Assembly: GCF_900107925.1 (NCBI RefSeq)
Contig: NZ_FNUJ01000008.1
Span: 124,001 to 188,000, forward strand
Length of the DNA stretch: 64,000 bases
Direction of reading: 5' to 3'
DNA from: Amycolatopsis pretoriensis
Lineage (GTDB): Bacteria > Actinomycetota > Actinomycetes > Mycobacteriales > Pseudonocardiaceae
Both the position numbers and the translations under genes were made by a program. The notes under the pieces were generated by a model. The model was not told the DNA's origin. It saw only the letters and a program-made list of their open reading frames with translations, and did no database searches. Shown piece by piece: positions 59,921-64,000 of the stretch (position 1 is the first letter of the stretch; each line of letters starts with the position of its first letter).

Positions 59921-59941
59921 TCAGGACTCGCGGTTGCGCAT
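59921..59941 (-). CDS. Micro-ORF G: hexapeptide MRNRES (first of seven)
   Basis: ATG start, TCC Ser, TGA stop. GAAGGGAGG lies 5 nt before the start. It is the promoter-proximal unit if transcription comes from the 59942-60054 gap shared with the diguanylate cyclase gene; I see no confident promoter there. Confidence 0.6.
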   Translation of the reverse strand: MRNRES

Positions 59942-60054
59942 GAGGGCCTCCCTTCGCTGCTCCGAACGTGTGGCAATCATCGATCGCGGTCGCCCGATGT
60001 GGTGAAGTGGACGCGGATCGTCGGATCACCCAGGGGAGTTGCACCGCCTTGAGT

Positions 60055-61359
60055 ATGGACGGCGCCCGTCCGGCCGAACCCCGCGTGGGCCGGATCCGTG
60101 GGGCGCTGAATCCTGCTCACTGGACCCTCTGGCGGCAGCGCGGATCGCTGATCTTCTACTGCTTCCTCGTCGAGTCCGTGGCGCTCGTGGCCACGGTTTG
60201 GGCGGCTGTCGCCGTGCCCGCGCACAGCTGGGATCTGGTCGTCTTCGCCGTCCTCGCGTGCCTCGGTGTGCTGCAGGCCGAGCTGGGCCGCAAGATCGAA
60301 CGCGTCCGGCGCCTGGTGTCCGACACCCCGCACATCAACCTGACGTCGGTCTGGACGTTCGCCGGCGTGCTGCTCCTGCCGCCGGCACTCGTCACGGCGC
60401 TGATCGCCGTCCTCTACACGCACCTGGCGACGCGCAGCCTCGCGCGGATCAAGCGCGTCCCGCCGTTCCGGACCACGCTGAACGCGACGCTGGTCGTCGT
60501 CACCTGCTACTCGGCGGAGCTCGTCCTGGGCCGCCTCGGCGTCCCGGACATGTACACGGCGCTGACGGCGGGCTGGCGCGGCATCACCGCCATCGCGCTC
60601 GCGGCGGTCACGTACTTCCTCGTCGCGGCGATCACGATCCTCCCGGCGCTGACGATCACCAAGCGCTCGCTCAAGGCGTTCTTCGGCGGTCTCGGGGACA
60701 ACCTCCTCGAGGTCGCGACGCTCTGCCTGGGCCTGCTCACGGCGTTGACGCTGGCGACGCTGCCCGCACTCGCCATCGCGATCGTGCCGCCGCTGCTGGT
60801 GCTGCACCGGGCGGTGCTGATCAAGCAGCTGGAGATCGCGGCGACGACCGACGAGAAGACGGGCCTGTTCAACACGACCGGGTGGCACCTGCTCGCGTCG
60901 CGCGAACTGGCCCGCGCCCAGCGCAGCACGCGCAGCACGTTCGGCGTGCTGATGATCGACCTGGACTACTTCAAGCTGATCAACGACGAGCACGGGCACC
61001 TGGCGGGCGACACGGTGCTGCGCGCGGTGGCGGCGACGATCAAGAGCGCGGTCCGCGACTACGACTCGGTCGGCCGTTTCGGCGGCGAGGAGTTCGTGGT
61101 GCTGCTGCCGGACATCGGGCCGGCGGCGGTCCTGGCGGTGGCGGAGCGCATCCGGTCGGCGATCGAGTCCTTGCGGGTCGAGTACGAGGACGGCAGCCAC
61201 ATCCGCGCGATCGGCGGCCTGTCGGCGTCCATCGGCGTGGCGACGTACCCGGACGGCGGGACGGCTGTGGACCGGTTGCTGCAGGCGGCGGACAAGGCGC
61301 TGTACCGGGCGAAGGACGCGGGCCGCAACCAGGTCGTCGACGGCACCGCCCCCGCCTGA
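60055..61359 (+). CDS. Membrane-bound diguanylate cyclase (GGDEF)
   Basis: The 434-residue protein has an N-terminal membrane region of about six to seven helices (FYCFLVESVALVATVWAAVA, LVVFAVLACLGVLQAEL, WTFAGVLLLPPALVTALIAV and others; residues about 25-260). A GGDEF domain follows, with FGVLMIDLDYFKLINDEHGH and active site RFGGEEFVVLLPD, plus an intact I-site RDYD five residues upstream. It should make c-di-GMP with product inhibition. ATG 60055 or TTG 60049 starts it, after AGGGGAG. Confidence 0.92.
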   Translation: MDGARPAEPRVGRIRGALNPAHWTLWRQRGSLIFYCFLVESVALVATVWAAVAVPAHSWDLVVFAVLACLGVLQAELGRKIERVRRLVSDTPHINLTSVWTFAGVLLLPPALVTALIAVLYTHLATRSLARIKRVPPFRTTLNATLVVVTCYSAELVLGRLGVPDMYTALTAGWRGITAIALAAVTYFLVAAITILPALTITKRSLKAFFGGLGDNLLEVATLCLGLLTALTLATLPALAIAIVPPLLVLHRAVLIKQLEIAATTDEKTGLFNTTGWHLLASRELARAQRSTRSTFGVLMIDLDYFKLINDEHGHLAGDTVLRAVAATIKSAVRDYDSVGRFGGEEFVVLLPDIGPAAVLAVAERIRSAIESLRVEYEDGSHIRAIGGLSASIGVATYPDGGTAVDRLLQAADKALYRAKDAGRNQVVDGTAPA

Positions 61360-61391
61360 TCCCTTCTGAAAACCACCCCTGACCTGGCGAC

Positions 61392-61436
61392 TTGTCAGAT
61401 TTGCTCGGCTGAGCTAAATTTTGCTCATGCGAGCAA
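61392..61436 (+). promoter_or_regulatory. Promoter and twin operators of the tetR operon
   Basis: TTGTCA (61392-61397), 17-bp spacer, TAAATT (61415-61420), then ATG 61427. Two inverted repeats of one type overlap them: TTGCTC-GGCT-GAGCTA (61401-61416) and TTGCTC-ATGC-GAGCAA (61421-61436). The second is perfect and contains the start codon. These fit binding by the TetR protein encoded here. Confidence 0.65.
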
Positions 61437-62029
61437 GAACGTTCACCGAGTCCGGTCGGCGGGCCCAGATCGTGCGGGCGGCGATCGAAGTGATCGCCGA
61501 AGCCGGCTACCTCAAGGCGTCGTTCAGCCGGATCGCGAAGCACGCCGGGCTGTCGAGCACCGGCATGATCAGCTACCACTTCGCCGGCAAGGAAGACCTG
61601 CTCAAGGCGTGCGTCACGGAGATCGAAGAGGTCACCGGGGCGTTCATGCAGCCGCGCATCGACGCCGCCGTCGGGCACGTCGCGCAGCTGCGCGCCTTCG
61701 TCGAATCGAACGTCGAACTCGTCGGTGAGCACCCGGCCGAAATCCGCGCGCTGATCGACCTGGTGAAGAACGCCGGCTCGCAGAGCGGCGCCGTCAACGG
61801 GCGGCTCGCGCTGTTCGAGGAGCACTTCCGCACCGGGCACGCGGCGGGCGCGTTCGGGCCGCTCGACGCCCGGACCACGGCGCTCGCCCTGACCGCCGGG
61901 CTCGACGCCGTCGTCGCCACCGCGGCGGCGAACGTGCCCGAACCCGCCGAGCTCACGCGCATCGGCCGCGAGCTCGCCGATCTGTTCGTGCGGGCCACCG
62001 CACCCGAAACCACTGGGGAACCCGAATGA
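61427..62029 (+). CDS. TetR-family transcriptional regulator, autoregulated
   Basis: The protein (about 200 residues) has the TetR HTH (GRRAQIVRAAIEVIAEAGYL, ASFSRIAKHAGLSSTGMISY, HFAGKEDLLKACV) and a C-terminal ligand domain (AALTAGLDAVVATAAANVPE). ATG 61427 lies in a palindrome; TTG 61421 is the alternative. Its stop overlaps the ATG of the next gene (ATGA), so three genes form one operon. Confidence 0.92.
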   Translation: MRARTFTESGRRAQIVRAAIEVIAEAGYLKASFSRIAKHAGLSSTGMISYHFAGKEDLLKACVTEIEEVTGAFMQPRIDAAVGHVAQLRAFVESNVELVGEHPAEIRALIDLVKNAGSQSGAVNGRLALFEEHFRTGHAAGAFGPLDARTTALALTAGLDAVVATAAANVPEPAELTRIGRELADLFVRATAPETTGEPE

Positions 62030-62688
62030 TGATCGAGCAGAGGACCGAACCCGACGCCGGCCTGCGCCGGGTCGTCCGCGCCAACGTGCTGAACGTCGTG
62101 TTCGAAGTGATCGTGCCGATGGCGCTGTTCTACGGCCTGCGCGCCGTCGGCGTGAGCCAGTGGTGGGCGCTGATGGCCGGCGTCCTCGTGGCCGCGCCGT
62201 ACGTGTTGTGGACCGTCGCCCGCAACCGCAAGATCGACCTCGTCGCCCTGGTCACGCTGAGCGTGCTGGTGCTGTCGGTCGTACTCGGCCTGCTGTCGGA
62301 CGACCCGCGCACGCTGGTGATCCGCGAAGGCTGGACCGCCGCGCTGGGTGGCCTGTTCGGCGCGTGGATGCTGGTGACGGTCTTCATCGGCCGCCCGGCG
62401 CAGCTGACGCTCGGCCGCACGATCGCCGAGGTCAAGCGCGGCGCCGAAGGAGCGGACGCGTGGGTGGGCCGCTGGGACACCGACGCCCGGTTCCGGCGCG
62501 GCCTGCGGATCAACACGGCCGCCTGGGGCGCGGTGCTGCTGGGCAGCGCGGTGGTGCACGTCGTGCTCGTCTACACGCTGCCTATCGACCTCATCGCGCT
62601 GGTCACCAACGTGGCCTGGTTCGGCGCGCTGGCCGTGCTGATCGCCTGGCACGTCTGGTACCTCCGCAAGGAGAACCTCGATGCCTGA
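62026..62688 (+). CDS. VC0807-like integral membrane protein
   Basis: The 220-residue protein has six hydrophobic segments (LNVVFEVIVPMALFYGLRAV, WALMAGVLVAAPYVLWTV, LVALVTLSVLVLSVVLGLL, GWTAALGGLFGAWMLVTVF, GAVLLGSAVVHVVLVYTL, TNVAWFGALAVLIAWHVWYL). It matches the VC0807 membrane family, function unknown. It overlaps both neighbours and presumably acts with the TetR and monooxygenase. Confidence 0.85.
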   Translation: MMIEQRTEPDAGLRRVVRANVLNVVFEVIVPMALFYGLRAVGVSQWWALMAGVLVAAPYVLWTVARNRKIDLVALVTLSVLVLSVVLGLLSDDPRTLVIREGWTAALGGLFGAWMLVTVFIGRPAQLTLGRTIAEVKRGAEGADAWVGRWDTDARFRRGLRINTAAWGAVLLGSAVVHVVLVYTLPIDLIALVTNVAWFGALAVLIAWHVWYLRKENLDA

Positions 62689-64000
62689 CGTCCTGGTCGC
62701 GGGCGCGGGCCCGACCGGCCTGCTGACCGCGTTCGAGCTGGAACGCGCCGGCGTCGACGTCCTGGTCGTGGAGCGGGACGCCGGGCCCGATCCGCAGTCG
62801 AAGGCGCTCGGCCTGCAGCCCCGGTCGGTCGAGGTGCTGGCCGATCGCGGCCTGCTCGCCGCGATCGAGCCGCACGTGCGGGCGAAGCTGCCCGCCGGGC
62901 ACTTCTCGGGCTTCCCGATCGACTACACCGACCTGCCGACGTGCTTCCCGTACCAGCTCGGCGTCGAGCAGGCGCACGTCGCGGCGGCGATCGAGGCGCG
63001 GCTGCGCACCCAGGTGCTGCGCGACGCGGCCGTCACCGCCGTGGCGCAGGACGAAAACGGCGTGACGGTCACGGCGGGCGGGCGTGCGCACCGGGCCGGC
63101 TGGCTGGTCGCGGCCGACGGCGGGCACAGCACGGTCCGGACGCTGCTGGGCGCCGCGTTCCCCGGCAGGTCAGCACGGATCTCACTGGTCGTCGCGGACA
63201 TCACCCTGGCCGCCAAACCCGCCGGCCTGGCCGACGACTGGACCCTGCCGTCGTCGGGGTCGGGCTACCTGCTGCCGCTGTCCGAAGGCCGCTACCGCAC
63301 GATCGTCTTCGGCGAGGAGCAGCAACGGCTCGGCCGCGACGCCCCGGTCACGGCCGACGAGGTGCAGCGCGCGCTGACCGCCGCGCACGGGCCGGAAATC
63401 CGCGTGGGCGACGTGCTGTGGGCCTCCCGGTTCGGCGACGCGTCCCGGCAGCTGGAGCGCTACCGCCACGGCCGGGTGCTGTTCGCCGGCGACGCGGCGC
63501 ACGTCCACCTCCCGGTCGGCGGCCAGGGGCTCAACCTGGGCCTGCAGGACGCGGTGAACCTGGGCTGGAAGCTGGCCGCGACGGTCCACGGCACGGCACC
63601 GGCGGGGTTGCTCGACAGCTACCACGACGAGCGCCACCCGATCGCGGCGCGCGTGCTGGTCAGCACGCGGGCCCAAGGGGTCCTCGGCGTACCCGACCCG
63701 GACGCGGCGGCGGTCCGGCAGGTCGTCACGGAGCTGCTGGCCGTCCCGGAGGCGCGGCGCGCGGTCGCGGCGGAGCTGTCGGGCCTCGGGGTGACGTACC
63801 CGGGGATCACCGGCCGGGCCACGGACGTCCCGGCGAGCACCGACGGCCGCGCCGTACTGGTGGGCGCGGCGGTGCCGGCGGGCTGGGCCGGCCGGGTCGA
63901 GGGCCGCGAGGGGGCGGCACCTCGGCTCGTCCGGCCCGACGGGTACATCGCGTGGGACGGCGGACCGGGCTTGGAGGAGGCGTTGCACCGTTGGCTCGGC
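62681..64000 (+). CDS. FAD-dependent aromatic-type monooxygenase (partial, C-terminus outside window)
   Basis: At least 440 residues show the FAD motif VLVAGAGPTGLLTAFELERA, DG motif WLVAADGGHSTVR and GD motif VLFAGDAAHVHLPVGGQGLN with LGLQDAVNLGWKLAA. This is the PheA/TetX class, which hydroxylates phenols, polyketides or antibiotics with NAD(P)H and O2. It starts at ATG 62681 inside the previous gene's last codons. The gene runs off the window; the thioredoxin-like C-terminal domain seems to begin near the edge. Confidence 0.9.
   Translation, partial: MPDVLVAGAGPTGLLTAFELERAGVDVLVVERDAGPDPQSKALGLQPRSVEVLADRGLLAAIEPHVRAKLPAGHFSGFPIDYTDLPTCFPYQLGVEQAHVAAAIEARLRTQVLRDAAVTAVAQDENGVTVTAGGRAHRAGWLVAADGGHSTVRTLLGAAFPGRSARISLVVADITLAAKPAGLADDWTLPSSGSGYLLPLSEGRYRTIVFGEEQQRLGRDAPVTADEVQRALTAAHGPEIRVGDVLWASRFGDASRQLERYRHGRVLFAGDAAHVHLPVGGQGLNLGLQDAVNLGWKLAATVHGTAPAGLLDSYHDERHPIAARVLVSTRAQGVLGVPDPDAAAVRQVVTELLAVPEARRAVAAELSGLGVTYPGITGRATDVPASTDGRAVLVGAAVPAGWAGRVEGREGAAPRLVRPDGYIAWDGGPGLEEALHRWLG

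Larger units (their letters stand above)
59544..59941 (-). repeat. Tandem array of seven micro-ORFs, each with its own ribosome binding site, encoding MRNRES
   Basis: Seven copies of a 21-bp coding core occur at 59-67 bp spacing, each preceded by a purine-rich ribosome binding site (GGAAGGAG, GAGAGGAG or GAAGGGAGG) 5-9 nt before the start. All differences among cores are ATG/GTG starts or synonymous third positions: AAC/AAT, CGC/CGT, GAG/GAA, TCC/TCG. The linkers of units B-C and D-E share longer text (CGGACGGTTGACCTGCGG), indicating segmental duplication. Spacing is not a multiple of 3, so these are not fused repeats. No same-strand gene follows within 1.5 kb. Confidence 0.8.

Noticed and set aside
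59544..59941. CRISPR-like array
   Set aside because: Spacing is regular, but the 21-bp cores differ only at synonymous positions, each has a ribosome binding site, the linkers resemble each other, and no cas genes are present.
61392..64000. Start of an antibiotic biosynthetic cluster
   Set aside because: Only a regulator, a membrane protein and a monooxygenase are seen; there are no PKS, NRPS or tailoring sets, so a detoxification operon fits better.
1..64000. tRNA, rRNA and insertion sequences
   Set aside because: I looked for cloverleaf-like TTCGA/CCA ends, rRNA stretches and transposase motifs and saw none that I could support.

Overview
The window is very GC-rich chromosomal DNA from an actinomycete, most probably a Pseudonocardiaceae member close to Amycolatopsis. 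The evidence is the codon use, the many GTG starts and leaderless-looking promoters, the gene order rpsP-khpA-rimM-trmD-rplS-lepB-rnhB-DUF2469-yraN-yifB-dprA-xerC-whiG-rpsB-tsf-pyrH-frr-cdsA, and a WhiG-type sigma factor. Family assignments come from reading the translated sequence; no database search was possible.

Layout. 1-13.4 kb is a patchwork of small accessory units: an ECF42-type sigma factor with its DGPF protein, a membrane protein/XRE/oxidoreductase operon, an M48 protease, a decayed NmrA-like gene, a BNR-repeat protein coupled to a MoaD-like protein, a divergent MFS/MerR pair, a radical SAM protein, a PEP-mutase-family enzyme, an Ada-AlkA-like DNA repair protein, and a fusion of pentapeptide repeats to an EccC-type (type VII secretion) ATPase domain. 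13.4-20.4 kb is dominated by a secreted RHS/YD-repeat protein of about 2,158 residues. 20.6-33.3 kb carries rlmN, a lipoprotein, a pyruvate dehydrogenase E1-like enzyme with an Lrp regulator, a four-gene siderophore uptake operon behind an iron box, and assorted enzymes. This block separates rlmN from cdsA, which are neighbours in many actinobacteria.

33.3-54.0 kb is the conserved translation, RNA-modification, secretion and recombination block, all on the minus strand except one M23 peptidase gene, with two CPBP protease genes and an amidohydrolase between rpsP and ffh. 54.2-64.0 kb holds an ABC exporter with its MarR regulator, Ku, a TetR/SDR pair, a diguanylate cyclase, and a TetR-controlled operon ending in an FAD monooxygenase cut by the window edge.

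The most unusual element lies at 59,544-59,941 on the minus strand. Seven consecutive micro-ORFs, 59-67 bp apart, each have their own Shine-Dalgarno and encode the identical hexapeptide M-R-N-R-E-S. They differ only at synonymous third codon positions and by ATG/GTG starts. I do not recognise this system, and it precedes no same-strand gene that it could serve as a leader. Other notable items are the pentapeptide-repeat/EccC fusion, a degenerate duplication of the yifB 3' end, an M23 peptidase with 16-residue tandem repeats, two pairs of perfect DnaA boxes, and an RNase HII whose GRG motif reads GAG.
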